From assembly GCF_000617925.1 (NCBI RefSeq), contig NZ_BAMT01000004.1, positions 141,161 to 205,160 of the forward strand: 64,000 nt of DNA, in the 5' to 3' direction. This DNA comes from Methylobacillus glycogenes JCM 2850 (GTDB taxonomy: Bacteria; Pseudomonadota; Gammaproteobacteria; Burkholderiales; Methylophilaceae). Numbering within the stretch: the stretch's first letter is position 1; each line of letters starts with the position of its first letter. A program made the position numbers and the translations under genes. This document shows, in pieces, positions 8,484-18,592 of this stretch. Under the pieces are notes generated by a model that was not told where the DNA came from, did no database searches, and worked only from the letters and a program-made list of their open reading frames with translations.

Positions 8484-9334
8484 TTACTTGCTGCTGAGCG
8501 TTGCACCCGTGCGCTTGAGGGCGATATTGAACGCATCGGCCAAAGTGGCCTTGGTAATCACATCTTCAAGGTTCACGCCGAGGTGGACAATGGTCTGGGC
8601 AATCTGTGGACGTATACCGCTGATAATGCAATCAGCGCCCATCAGGCGCGCCGCCGCAATCGCCTTCAGCAGATGCTGGGCTACCAGGGTATCCACGGTA
8701 GGTACGCCAGTAATATCAATAATCGCAATCAGCGCGCCGGTTTCAACAATCTTCTGCAACAGGCTTTCCATCACCACCTGGGTGCGGGCGCTGTCCAGCG
8801 TGCCTATCAGTGGCAGGGCCAGAATGTTTTCCCAGAGTTGCACCACGGGGTAGATAGCTCAAGCAGTTCCTGCTGTTGACGCTGGATAATGCTTTCGCGG
8901 GTTTTCTGATACGCCTCAACGGTGTAAAGGCCTAGTTTGTCAAACAATATGCTGGCGGCAGTGGTTTCGTGCACCAGAGCCAAGGGGTCATTCGAAATGG
9001 AGGTTTGCAGATAGGAGAACAAAGGCTCCTTCAATGAAAAGATGAACAGCGCAGTATCAATAGGCGAGATACCCTGGCTGGCACGGCTTTTGGAAATCTC
9101 GGAGAGTAACTGCTTGATTTCATCCCAGGCGGGCTTGTTGATATCGAGATCGCCACTGGCGAGCGCCTTGGGTAACAGATTGAGAAACAGGGAGGCCTGC
9201 TGGCGGATTTCCGCTTCAGAGCCCTTGTCTCGCCTGGTTTGCAAACTGGCCAGTGTGCTTAGCCAGCCTTCCAGCAAGGCTGCCTGGTTGGTGACCACTG
9301 CAGTAGTCAAATGGCTTTTGGTCTCTGTACTCAT
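8484..9334 (-). CDS. rsbR: RsbR-type stressosome sensor (RsbRD N-terminal domain plus STAS), frameshifted
   Basis: The N-terminal half (about 170 residues, helical, non-haem globin-like RsbRD_N type, RQQASLFLNLLPKALASGD) is the sensory turret. The C-terminal STAS domain carries the phosphoacceptor region DITGVPTVDTLVAQHLL. The two halves lie in different frames. Reading ...LELSTP then VVQLWENILALPLIGTLDS requires one G restored near 8847 (accccgtgg to accccggtgg). I chose start 9334 (MSTETKS) because GAGGAATGCG precedes it. It is the first gene of the operon and divergent from the phytochrome. The ligand or signal is unknown. Confidence 0.88.
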
Positions 9335-9914
9335 CACGCATTCCTCAAAAAAGGGTTGATTCACCCGCAAGCAATTGAGATCAAGAATTGCTGCAGCTTA
9401 TGTCTTAACAAATTTTGTCTTAACAAATTTGCCTTACTACATTGCATTGCTACAACAGGGCTCAGCCTTACCGGAGCAAGGCAGGGCGGACGAAAACGAT
9501 GGTTCTAAACTTAAGAAAGAGGCAATTAACAGCGCTTTCAGCGCAATTATGATTTGACAATTCCGAGGCTTGCTTTAAGGTTCCGCATGAGCCCCCTAGC
9601 GGCGACATGATAGCAGTGTATATAAGATTGGTTTGTAGGGGTTTGTCTGATATTGACAGGGCGTAAAAATTTACTTCAATGTCAGGAAAATTCCGATATT
9701 GCCAATCGCGGGATCAAGATATGATTAGTCATGTATATGTCAAATGAACCATATCTGAAGCACTCAGTCATTGCAAACGTAAGCTATAGTGAGCTATAGA
9801 TTTTTAACGATTTATAAAAAACGTTTTATAGATCGCAATATATGATGAATTTTGCCCATATGCTCGCCATTAAGATTAGCCACTCATTGATTCGCCACTA
9901 ACAGTTGATAGCGA
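9335..9914. promoter_or_regulatory. Divergent promoter region between rsbR and phytochrome
   Basis: About 580 bases without a credible gene. It contains a 15-bp perfect tandem duplication (9401-9430), an AT-rich stretch with the direct repeat GCTATAG (9782-9799) and a pair of near-identical blocks aacgatttata/aacgttttata near 9807-9835. These are candidate operators for the two divergent transcripts; no binding protein can be named. Confidence 0.4.
9401..9430. repeat. Exact 15-bp tandem duplication upstream of rsbR
   Basis: The unit tgtcttaacaaattt occurs twice head to tail with no spacer. It lies 67-96 bases before the rsbR start and could be a duplicated operator or promoter element. Confidence 0.8.
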
Positions 9915-12203
9915 TTGAATACACACCCACAAGCACTTGACCACGCCAGTCAAACCGAGATCAATGCCGCAGCCATTTTGTCCTGCGAGCAAGAGCCTAT
10001 CCGCATTCCTGGCAGCATACAGCCACACGGATTTTTCTTAGGTATTGAACATGGGGATAATCTGGCCCAGCAGCCTGTGATTCAGGTCAGCAATAACCTG
10101 CCCTTGCATACTGGTATCAGTGTAGACCAAGCCTTGCATCACCCCTTGGCTAATGTCATAGGCCTAGAAAATGCGCAGCAGTTGCTGAATAGCCTGGCGG
10201 CGCAAAGCTTTCAGTTTTACCCCTTGTACCTGGGCACGGTGGCGCTGGAAAACGGCGGTTTTTATGATGTGCTGACCCATCCGCAGGATGGGATGACCGT
10301 ATTTGAATTCGAGCAGACCTCGCGTCAGGCGCATGCGGATTTCCGCCATCTCTATCCCTTGGTGGGCAACTTTCTCAATAGCCTGAGCAGTGTTTCCAGC
10401 ATTGAAGAAATGAGCCAGATAGCGGTCAGGGAATTCAAGCGCCTCACCAGCTATGGCCGTATTTTGCTGTATCGATTTGATGGGGCAGGGCATGGTGAAG
10501 TGCTGGCCGAAGCCGTGGATGAGGGCTATCACGCTTATCTCAACCAGCGCTTTCCGGCTTCGGATATTCCTCGCCAGGCGCGCGATTTATATGTCATCAA
10601 TCGCATGCGGCTGATTGCGGATGCCAACTACACACCCGTTGCCCTGGTGCCTGCCCACCACCCTTTGACGGGGCAAGCCAATGACCTGACGCATGCGGTA
10701 TTGCGCAGCGTTTCGCCAGTGCATGTGCAGTATATGAAAAACATGGGCACTTTAAGCTCCATGTCGGTTTCCATTGTCATCAAGGGCAAGCTGTGGGGGC
10801 TGATTTCTTGCCACCATGCCGAAGCCAAGCCTGTGTCTTTTGAAACCCGGGCGGCGTGTGAGCAACTGGGGCAAATCCTCGCCTTACATATTGCCTCCAA
10901 GGAAGAAAGTGATGAGGCCAGTGAGCGGCTGGAATTGCGCCGTATGCTGGTGGAAATGCTAGGGCCCTTGGGCAAGGGCATGGATTTTGTCGGCAATATC
11001 AGTGGCATTGCCCCTTTGCTGATGCGTTTTGCCAAGGCTGGTGGTGTGGCCTTGATGTTTGGCGATGAGGTGAAGGCTTTTGGCAATACCCCTACGCCAG
11101 AAGAATTGCAGTCTTTGGTGGCGTGGCTGGGCACACAGTCTCAAGGCATATTCCATACCGACAGCTTGCCACGTCTTTATCCGGCTGCCGCAGCTTATCA
11201 GGCCAGTGCCAGCGGCATACTTGCCCTGCCTATTTCCAGCCTGCACAGACATTATCTAATCTGGTTCCGCCCCGAGGTAATTCAGACCATAGACTGGGCG
11301 GGCCACCCTTATCATAAGCAAGCGCAAGCACCACAGCAGGATAATCTCAGCCCGCGCATGAGCTTCTCGCTCTGGCGCGAAACCGTCTCTGGCAAATCCC
11401 GCCCTTGGAACAGCAGTGAGGTGGGTATAGCGGCAGAATTCCACACCGCCTTGCTCAGCCTGGTGCTGGAACGTGCCGAGCAAATGGCAGAGCTGGCCGA
11501 GGAGCTGGGGCGCGCCAACAAAGAGCTGGAAGCGTTTTCTTATTCCGTATCCCACGATTTACGCGCGCCCATGCGGCATATTGTCGGTTTTGCCGATCTG
11601 CTGCTGGAATATCAGGGGGATGTGTTGAATGAGCGCAGCCAGCGCTTTATCCATAACATCAAGGATTCCGCGCGTTTTTCCAGTCGCCTGGTGGATGGCC
11701 TGCTGAGTTTTTCGCAAATGGGGCGGGCTGCGCTACATATAGCCGATGTGGATATGAATGAATTGGTTAGATCATCGCTAGCCAAACTGCTGGAAGATCA
11801 GCAAGGGCGTGAAGTGGAGTGTGATGTTGCTGAACTGCCAGTGATACAGGCCGATGGCAATTTCCTGCAACTGGCTTTGTTCAACCTGCTTTCCAATGCG
11901 CTAAAATATACGCGCACACGCAGCCCTGCCAAAATCAGCATCAGTGTTGAAGCACAGGATGACAACTGGATATTCCATATTGCTGATAATGGTGTGGGCT
12001 TCCCCATGGAATTTGTTCACAAGCTGTTTGGCGTATTCCAGCGCTTGCACCGTATGGAAGAGTTCGAGGGTACAGGCATAGGCCTGGCCAACGTCAAGCG
12101 CATTATTGAGCGCCATGGTGGCAGTGTCTGGGCAGAGGGCAGCCCGGATCAAGGGGCCACTTTCTCCTTTTCACTGCCCAAACAGATACCACAAGCAAAC
12201 TAA
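9915..12203 (+). CDS. Bacteriophytochrome histidine kinase (PAS2-GAF-PHY-HisKA-HATPase)
   Basis: A red/far-red light receptor kinase of 762 residues. Cys24 in the N-terminal extension (LSCEQEPIRIPGSIQPHG) is the expected biliverdin attachment site of bacteriophytochromes. GAF shows PASDIPRQARDLY and the PHY region LWGLISCHH. The kinase core has His547 (SYSVSHDLRAPMRHIVGF) and GHKL motifs DNGVGFP and GTGIGLANVKRII. The frame closes at TAG 9909, so TTG 9915 is the most upstream start; no good ribosome-binding site is seen. A haem oxygenase for biliverdin supply is not in the window. It is followed by a Rcp1-type regulator. Confidence 0.95.
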   Translation: MNTHPQALDHASQTEINAAAILSCEQEPIRIPGSIQPHGFFLGIEHGDNLAQQPVIQVSNNLPLHTGISVDQALHHPLANVIGLENAQQLLNSLAAQSFQFYPLYLGTVALENGGFYDVLTHPQDGMTVFEFEQTSRQAHADFRHLYPLVGNFLNSLSSVSSIEEMSQIAVREFKRLTSYGRILLYRFDGAGHGEVLAEAVDEGYHAYLNQRFPASDIPRQARDLYVINRMRLIADANYTPVALVPAHHPLTGQANDLTHAVLRSVSPVHVQYMKNMGTLSSMSVSIVIKGKLWGLISCHHAEAKPVSFETRAACEQLGQILALHIASKEESDEASERLELRRMLVEMLGPLGKGMDFVGNISGIAPLLMRFAKAGGVALMFGDEVKAFGNTPTPEELQSLVAWLGTQSQGIFHTDSLPRLYPAAAAYQASASGILALPISSLHRHYLIWFRPEVIQTIDWAGHPYHKQAQAPQQDNLSPRMSFSLWRETVSGKSRPWNSSEVGIAAEFHTALLSLVLERAEQMAELAEELGRANKELEAFSYSVSHDLRAPMRHIVGFADLLLEYQGDVLNERSQRFIHNIKDSARFSSRLVDGLLSFSQMGRAALHIADVDMNELVRSSLAKLLEDQQGREVECDVAELPVIQADGNFLQLALFNLLSNALKYTRTRSPAKISISVEAQDDNWIFHIADNGVGFPMEFVHKLFGVFQRLHRMEEFEGTGIGLANVKRIIERHGGSVWAEGSPDQGATFSFSLPKQIPQAN

Positions 12204-12230
12204 TAAAAGCGCATAGAAAGCAAGATCGTC

Positions 12231-12686
12231 ATGTTGAAACCCATTCTTCTGGTAGAAGACAACCCCAAAGACCTTGAGCTGGCCTTGATAGCGCTGGAAA
12301 AAAGCCAGTTGGCCAATGAAGTTATCGTGGTGCGGGATGGGGCAGAGGCCCTGGATTACCTCAATGCCGAAGGGCAATTCGCCAACCGCCAGACTGGCAA
12401 CCCGGCCGTGGTGCTGCTGGATTTGAAATTACCCAAGATAGATGGTCTGGAAGTGCTCAAATACATCCGCAGTGCCGATGCATTGAAGAGCATTCCGGTG
12501 GTGATGTTGACCTCATCCAGAGAAGAGCAGGATTTGCTGCGTAGCTACTCGCTGGGAGTCAATGCCTATGTGGTAAAACCAGTGGAATTCCGCGAATTTG
12601 TGCAAGCCATTGCCGACCTCGGCATCTTCTGGGCGGTACTCAATGAGCCACCTCCAGGCTCTACGCGTTACGTACGTCGCCCCTGA
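12231..12686 (+). CDS. Single-domain response regulator, Rcp1-type partner of phytochrome
   Basis: A 151-residue CheY-like protein (ILLVEDNPKD; acceptor Asp in VVLLDLKLPKIDG; VMLTSSR; VVKPVEF). It begins 27 bases after the phytochrome stop on the same strand, the classic phytochrome-Rcp arrangement. It has no output domain, so it probably passes phosphate onwards or acts by protein contact. Its 3' end overlaps the convergent hybrid kinase by 19 bases. Confidence 0.93.
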   Translation: MLKPILLVEDNPKDLELALIALEKSQLANEVIVVRDGAEALDYLNAEGQFANRQTGNPAVVLLDLKLPKIDGLEVLKYIRSADALKSIPVVMLTSSREEQDLLRSYSLGVNAYVVKPVEFREFVQAIADLGIFWAVLNEPPPGSTRYVRRP

Positions 12687-14409
12687 TCAGATATATCCCC
12701 GGAGATATCCCCGGAAATTCCTTCGGTTATTTCCTGGGATATCTCCTTATCCAGCACTTCCCTGACTTTCAGTGACAGCGTTTCCGCACTGTAAGGCTTG
12801 GTGAGCAGGTCGGTGCCCACCATCAGCTTGCCGTCACGCGTAATCTTGCCCTCGGTATAGCCCGAGGCAAACAGAATGCCGATATTGGGCAACAGCTTGC
12901 GCGCGGCGATAGCCAACTCGTCGCTGCGCATGGGCCCAGGCATCACCACATCGGAAAACAACAGGTCTACCTTGGCGCCTTGCTGCAAGATATTGTAAGC
13001 GGCCTGCGCATGTTCAGCCTGCAGGGTTTTGTAACCCAGGGCGCGCAAAATCTCCACCGTGGTGCTCAATACATCAGGCTCATCTTCCACCACCAGCACG
13101 GTTTCGCTGCCCTGTACCATGGGGGTTTGCTGTGCATGGCTGCTGTCACGCTGGCTATTTTCCACCTGAGTGCGCAGCAAATAAGTGGTGACCGTTGTGC
13201 CTGATCCCACCTCACTCTTAAGTTCAATATGCCCATTGCTCTGTTTGACAAAGCCATAGGCCATGGATAAACCCAGGCCAGTGCCTTGCCCGGTGGCCTT
13301 GGTGGTGAAGAAAGGCTCAAAGGCTCGACTCATGACATCTTCAGCCATGCCCTTGCCATTATCACTGACCGAGATGCGCACATAGTCATGATCGGGGCTT
13401 AATTCATGCACATCGCTCAGCAGCTTGCCGCTGATGCAGGCCACATCAATCACAATCCTGCCGTTGTCACCCATGGCATCTCTGGCGTTGATGGCTAGAT
13501 TCAGCATCATGTTTTCAAGTTGATTGGGGTCCACAAATACATGACAGCTTTGGTCGCGGACATGGACCTCTAATGAAGTGGAGCCTCCCAGCGCACGGCG
13601 CAGCATATCCTGCATGCCATGCACCAGTTCACCCACATGCAATTGCTTGGGTTGCAATGGCTGGCGTCTGGCAAAGGCCAGCAATTGCGAAGCCAGCTTG
13701 GCGCCACGTTCCACCCCACTGAAGGCCTTGGCTACACGCTGTTGCATGACATCATCGCCAGAGGCCGCAAAGCGAATCAAATGCAGATTGCCGCTGATGA
13801 CCTGCAACACATTGTTAAAATCGTGGGCCACCCCTCCGGTTAATTGGCCTATGGCTTCCATCTTCTGGGCCTGATGCAAGGCCTCCTGGCTTTGCTGTAA
13901 TTGCTCAGTTTTGGCGAGTAAAGCCTGCTGGCTGCTTTGCAAGGAGATAAAGGCAGCATCACGCTGTTGTTGCGCGAGATAAGCTGGGTGTGATAACGAA
14001 TGCGCGCAATCAATTCAAGCTTGCTTGGCCACTTGATCAGGTAATCATCACAGCCCATGGCAAAGCCGCGCGCCTTGCGCTCGGGCTGGTCTTCGGTGGA
14101 CAGCAGCACCATGGGCAGCTTGGGAAATTCGCTGGAATCACGAAATTGCTTGATCACGGTATAGCCGTCGATCAAGGGCATGGACAAATCAACCAGCACA
14201 ATGGTAGGGGCAAAAGCCAGCGCCGTGCTCAAGGCCGCACGTGCATCCCAGACATGCTGAAAACTGATGTCAGGCTGATCTTCCAGCATGTGCTGTATCA
14301 TTTCAGCGGCAATTTCCTGATCATCGATCAGCAGCACCCTGGGTAGGGTGTCTTGGTGAGAGTCTATGTGCATATTGGACTTTTTATTATGTGCGCTGCT
14401 TGATGCCAC
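12668..14409 (-). CDS. Hybrid histidine kinase, REC-HisKA-HATPase-REC, frameshifted
   Basis: The first part is a receiver domain (VLLIDDQEIA; acceptor in TIVLVDLSMPLIDG). The second part continues in another frame: coiled coil, HisKA (AIGQLTGGVAHDFNNVLQV), ATPase (DNGKGMA; GTGLGLSMAYGFVKQS) and a C-terminal receiver (VLVVEDEPDV; LLFSDVVMPG). The join is near 13975-13985, where HTQLI must run into AQQQRDAAFI; one base is missing. Start alternatives are GTG 14409 and ATG 14373 (MHIDSHQ). The C-terminus includes a short ISGD repeat encoded by a 12-bp tandem duplication (about 12690-12713). It is convergent with the phytochrome regulator and is a plausible partner. Confidence 0.85.
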
Positions 14410-14640
14410 GCTAAGTGGGCCTCTGCCCAGTGGGCTATCTAACCAGAGTGGTGATTAATAATGGAGAGCAGAGGGGCAGTACTTTACCAAACTTGTTGTA
14501 CCAAAACTGTTCGAGTAAAGCTGTTGAAGCAACGCCATTCCTGCGCTCAAGCTGAGTAACCGAATTCGCAAGTAAGCAGGCATGGTTGTTCAGAAATAGT
14601 AATTAAGCATAGTTCTGAAGCTTATCTCTTAAGCTCAGCT
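14410..14640. other. Intergenic stretch, nothing recognised
   Basis: It holds the upstream region of the hybrid kinase. No ORF with a ribosome-binding site, no strong hairpin and no recognisable operator seen. Confidence 0.5.
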
Positions 14641-14923
14641 TCACTGCCTGACCGATTCGGGATGCACCAAACCCATCCATTGCAAACTTACAGCAAGTGG
14701 CTGGTTGGCCACCGTGATTTCTACATCAATAAACTGATTGCCAAACTGCACCAAGCGGGCCGCCCCCAGGCTGTGAAACTCGCCCTTGACCTGGTCACCA
14801 CGCCTCAGGTCCAGCGCCACTGCTGGTAAAACAAAAAGTCGTAGCGTCTTCGGCCTCGGCCATGAACCGCATTGATGCCGCATCGACAGCAATAATTAAA
14901 GCCCGCACGTTTCCCCCCGACAT
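14641..14923 (-). CDS. Small hypothetical protein, probably frameshifted in a T-run
   Basis: Two overlapping frames look like one protein of about 93 residues. The first (start ATG 14923, MSGGNVRALIIAVDAASM...) leads into the second (...FVLPAVALDLRRGDQVKG...LQWMGLVHPESVRQ). Removing one T from the five-T run near 14833 joins them in frame (EDATTFVLPAVALDL). There is no clear ribosome-binding site and I recognise no family. It could also be that only the downstream frame is expressed. Confidence 0.4.
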
Positions 14924-15064
14924 GAGTCAGGCGATATCACTCAAGGCATAGATCCCAGTCATATCGCCTATGCAATACCCTTATATGCAAGACCACCTAA
15001 GCCAACACAAAATCCTGGGGGGGGAGGATGAACGTTGTGAATGCTTGATCTAAAGTAACATCAT

Positions 15065-15163
15065 CTAGAGAAATCTAGGCAGCACCGTACCCAAAGCCAC
15101 CATCATTGTCATCCCCAGTATCGCCAAACCCAGGGCAACCCAGGCTTCAAGTTCAGGTCTCAT
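15065..15163 (-). CDS. 32-residue single-span membrane protein
   Basis: ATG 15163 is preceded by a good ribosome-binding site (GGGAG, five bases upstream) and the ORF stops at TAG 15065. The peptide begins MRPELEAWVALGLAILGMTM and is one continuous hydrophobic span with an Arg-containing end (PRFL). Several similar tiny membrane proteins occur in this window. Function unknown. Confidence 0.5.
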   Translation of the reverse strand: MRPELEAWVALGLAILGMTMMVALGTVLPRFL

Positions 15164-15730
15164 TATGACTCCCGTACGTTTATGGTGGTGTTTAGTCGCT
15201 AAGCATTCCGCCTGCATCGTAGGGGCAGTTTCAAGATTGCGCTATCGGGTGCTGTCTGACATTGTCCTATAGGCTGTGCCATGGGGGAGAGGCAAGCTAA
15301 GGGATAACGCCAGCGCTGCCGTGGGTATGCGCCTGTGCGTATGGCATTTTCCAGCCCCTGCCTATATCAGTATTGTGCTGATATGCCAGCACTATAACTT
15401 GTAATTGTCTAGGCAATATAGCGCTCAATAGCCACTGTTTATCTCTAAGGTATCAGATCCGAAATTCCCAGATAAGCCCTGCTTGATGTAGCTTGAATCA
15501 CTAGCAAGATTATGAAGAAGTATTGGGGCCTGATGCTCTTTCACCACTGTTGCATTAGCAACAGCATATGCAATTTATCCAGTGTGTAATCTGTGCGGTT
15601 TATGGCAGCTTGAAGCAGCCGATTTGTTTTGAAGATTTTATCATTTTAGCTGATCACTACGGCTGAGCTTGCGTGATATTATGCGCGACGCAGTATCTTC
15701 ATTTCTTTCAATTAATCTCATATAAAAATC
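15164..15730. other. Intergenic region with one inverted repeat
   Basis: About 570 bases without a supported gene. The only structure noted is the inverted repeat GTGCTG-N6-CAGCAC (15375-15392). The last 100 bases are AT-rich and presumably carry the promoter of the following lipoprotein gene. Confidence 0.4.
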
Positions 15731-16341
15731 ATGAATAATAAATTCCAATATTTTCAATTTATCAAACTGACGATTGCGAGCATTTTTCTTCTCATGCTGA
15801 CGGGCTGCGCCACCATGTATGTCGATGGCACCACTAAGGAAATCAAGGCTTCTGAATACAAGGTGCAGCAGGAAAAGCAAGCGGTCATGCTGGTGTTTGA
15901 GTTTCAGACCAAGGGGGTTGCCAACGCACAGGCAACGAAGTATCTGAAAGACAAAATCGTCGATCAGGTTAAGAACAGCGGTATCTTCAGCGAGGTGTCC
16001 TTGAATCCGGTGGCGGGTAACCGCGTGCTCAGCATTACGCTGAATAATGTGCCGCTTAGCGATGACGCGTTTTCCAAGGGCTTTGTCACCGGACTGACAT
16101 TTGGCCTGGCTGGCTCTAGCGTTTCAGATGGTTATGTCTGCACGGCACGCTATCTTGGCGGCGACCAGCAGCAGCTATAGTCACCCAGGCGCGGCATGCC
16201 ATCCACACAACGCTGGGTGCGAAGGGATCGCCTGATAATGCGACCAAAACCGCCAATGCAGAAGAAGCTGTGACCCTGATGACGCGCCAGATTGTCAGCC
16301 ATGTGCTGTTCGATATGACACAGGACGCAGGCTTCAAGTAA
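15731..16341 (+). CDS. Outer-membrane-type lipoprotein, unknown function, frameshifted
   Basis: It has a signal peptide with lipobox (LLMLTGCATMYVDG, Cys about residue 26). The mature part is a small secreted domain. The first frame stops at 16180 after YLGGDQQQ. The -1 frame continues directly (AIVTQARHAIHTTLGAKG...MTRQIVSHVLFDMTQDAGFK) to TAA 16341, so one base is missing near 16165. The combined protein would be about 203 residues. A second lipoprotein follows 47 bases downstream on the same strand, probably co-transcribed. No functional family recognised. Confidence 0.7.
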
Positions 16342-16388
16342 AAGAATTCAAATCAACGCAGGGTCAGTTTATTTATTAGGGGAGTGAT

Positions 16389-16967
16389 ATGTTGTCTAGA
16401 GGTATCAAATCGGGTTTGATCATGTTGCTGGGCTTGGCGATCACGGGCTGCATTTCCATGAAAATGCCAGAACCTACCGCCACCATGAGCAATCTGGAGA
16501 AAATCAGAGGGGCCAATGTAGTCCCAGCAAAAACCGGGAGTTTCAAACTTGCCGCAGGCAAAACTCCTAGCCTGGATAAAAGCGTCAGTGGTTTGCGAGG
16601 CTCATCTGTCAGCCCACATAGCGGTAGCTTTGCAGAGCAATTACGCGCCCAGCTTGAGGCCGAATTAAAAGCGGCAGGTTTATATGATGCACAATCCAAT
16701 GCCACTATCAGCGGGGAGTTGATTGATAGCCAGGTAGACGCTGCGATAGGGACGGGTACAGCCAAATTATCTGCACGTTTTATTGTCGATCAAGCTGATA
16801 CTCGCATCTATGACAAGGTGCTGACTGCGGATGCCAGCTGGCCTTCCTCTTTTGTCGGCGCAATCGCCATTCCAGAAGCGATCAATCAATACACCGCGCT
16901 GTATCAAACCTTGATAGGCAGATTGTTTGAGGATCAGGATTTCCGTCAGGCATTGCGTAAAAAATAG
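16389..16967 (+). CDS. Lipoprotein, unknown function
   Basis: A 192-residue protein with signal peptide and lipobox (LLGLAITGCISMKMP, Cys about residue 20). A GGGGAG ribosome-binding site precedes ATG 16389. The mature part has a Ser/Gly/Lys-rich segment, then a mixed domain with EAELKAAGLYD and ATISGELID, resembling conserved proteobacterial envelope lipoproteins. It ends before a strong terminator and forms a two-gene unit with the preceding lipoprotein. Confidence 0.75.
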   Translation: MLSRGIKSGLIMLLGLAITGCISMKMPEPTATMSNLEKIRGANVVPAKTGSFKLAAGKTPSLDKSVSGLRGSSVSPHSGSFAEQLRAQLEAELKAAGLYDAQSNATISGELIDSQVDAAIGTGTAKLSARFIVDQADTRIYDKVLTADASWPSSFVGAIAIPEAINQYTALYQTLIGRLFEDQDFRQALRKK

Positions 16968-16986
16968 GTGTGATGCAGTAAAAATA

Positions 16987-17019
16987 AAGCCCGCTACCTT
17001 TATGGTGCGGGCTTTTTTT
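16987..17019 (+). terminator. Intrinsic terminator after lipoprotein pair
   Basis: GCCCGC-T-ACC / GGT-GCGGGC hairpin followed by seven T residues. It can act on the rightward transcript, whose last gene stops at 16967. Confidence 0.85.
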
Positions 17020-17114
17020 ATTTCTGCATCATAGTCCTGAATAACACTGAGTTGAGCAGCTAGAAAAGTCAGTTCGCTAGCAAAGTTTTAGCCTATTTCA
17101 GGCCAGATTAAACC

Positions 17115-18592
17115 TTACGATGTTTTCCATTCCCCACCCAGCACCTTGAACAGATTGATGCGATTGCTTAAGCCAGTTGCTTGAGCTGTACCAGGTTTTG
17201 CTCGGCATCAAACAAGCCACGTTGTGCATCCAGTAATTCAAGATAATTTGCCACACCACGGTCATAACGGCGGGTAGCCAGGCGCACGCGCTCGCGTTCT
17301 ACCTCGGTGACTTTGGCTTGTGCGCTGATCTGGGCATCAATCTGCTGCTTGGCTACCAGCACGTCATTCACTTCACTGAAGGCGGTCTGTATGGCTTTTT
17401 CGTACTCTGCCACGCTGATCTCCTGACGCACCTTGACCAAGTCCAGGCTGGCCTTGTTGCGACCATAGTTGAAGATGGGAATGGAGAGCTGCGGGTTGAA
17501 GCTCCAGGCGCGGTCACTGCTGCCGCCAAACAGCTTGAAGAAGTGCTCATTGACCAGGCCGATATTGGTGGTGAGCGCAATACGCGGGAAAAACGCAGCG
17601 CGCGCTGCGCCTATATTGGCATTGGCGGCTTGTAGCCTGTGTTCTGCTGCGCGTATATCCGGTCTGCGCTCCAGCAGTTCTGAAGGCAAACCTATAGGCA
17701 GTGCGGTGAACTGCAGCGTATCCAGTGCTGTGCTGTTGGCGCTGAGCTTGAAATCCTGCTGGCCTATCAGCAATAACAGGGTGTTGATGGCCTGCGCTTG
17801 TTCGCGGCGCAGCGCTGCCAGGCTGGCACGTGTGGTTTCCAGTTGCAGCTCGGCGCTCTTGAGATCCACGGCGTTATCTATACCCGCTGTCAGGCGGCGT
17901 TGCGTACGTGCCACGCTGATCTCACGTGAGGCCAGGGTTTCCACGGCAATCACATGGCGCTCGGCCAGGGCTCTTACATTTAGGTAGGCCACGGCCACTT
18001 CGGTGATGAGGCTGGTACGTGCAGTTTGCCTGGCCTGCTCGGTAGCAAAGTATTCTTGTAATGCCGCGGTGGACAGGCTTTTAACCCGACCAAAGAAATC
18101 TAGCTCAAAATCGCTGACGCCCAAGCCCACGCGGTAAAGATCGGCATCAAACGTCTGGCCCTGGGCAAAGATGGTACGGCTGCGCTCGTAGCTGCCCGTG
18201 GCGTTGACCGTGGGCAGGCGGTCGGCACGTTGTATGCCGTACTGCGCCCTGGCTTCTTCAATGCGTAGCGCGGTGATGCGGTAGTCACGATTGTTTTCCA
18301 GCGCAATCAGTATCAGTTGTTGCAGCTCAGGCTCGGTGAAAAACTGTTCCCAGCTGCTGGGAGCGGGCTTGCTAATGCTGTCATCACTGAGCGCAGTGGC
18401 GGCATAGTTTGCCGGAATAGGCGCAGCAGGGCGCTGATAATCCGGGTTGAGCGAGCAGCTTGCCAGCGTGGCGGCGATCAAGAGGCCGCTGATGCGCTTG
18501 GCTTGAAGGAGATTGCGTTGCGGAAGTTGAGGTTGCAGCAGCTTGGTCATGAGGTCAGTCATTTGCTTGGCCGAAAAATTAGCAGGTTTCAC
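17115..18592 (-). CDS. Outer-membrane efflux lipoprotein, OprM/NodT family, frameshifted near C-terminus
   Basis: The TolC-like outer-membrane channel of the adjacent RND pump. It has a lipobox (ATLASCSLNPDYQRP) and two OEP repeats. The main frame stops prematurely after QLKQLA at 17168. The next frame supplies the expected ending (LSNRINLFKVLGGEWKTS, stop 17115), so one base is missing near 17170. The GTG start at 18592 overlaps the RND stop by four bases (GTGA). With the RND and adaptor genes it makes a complete tripartite efflux operon. Confidence 0.92.
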
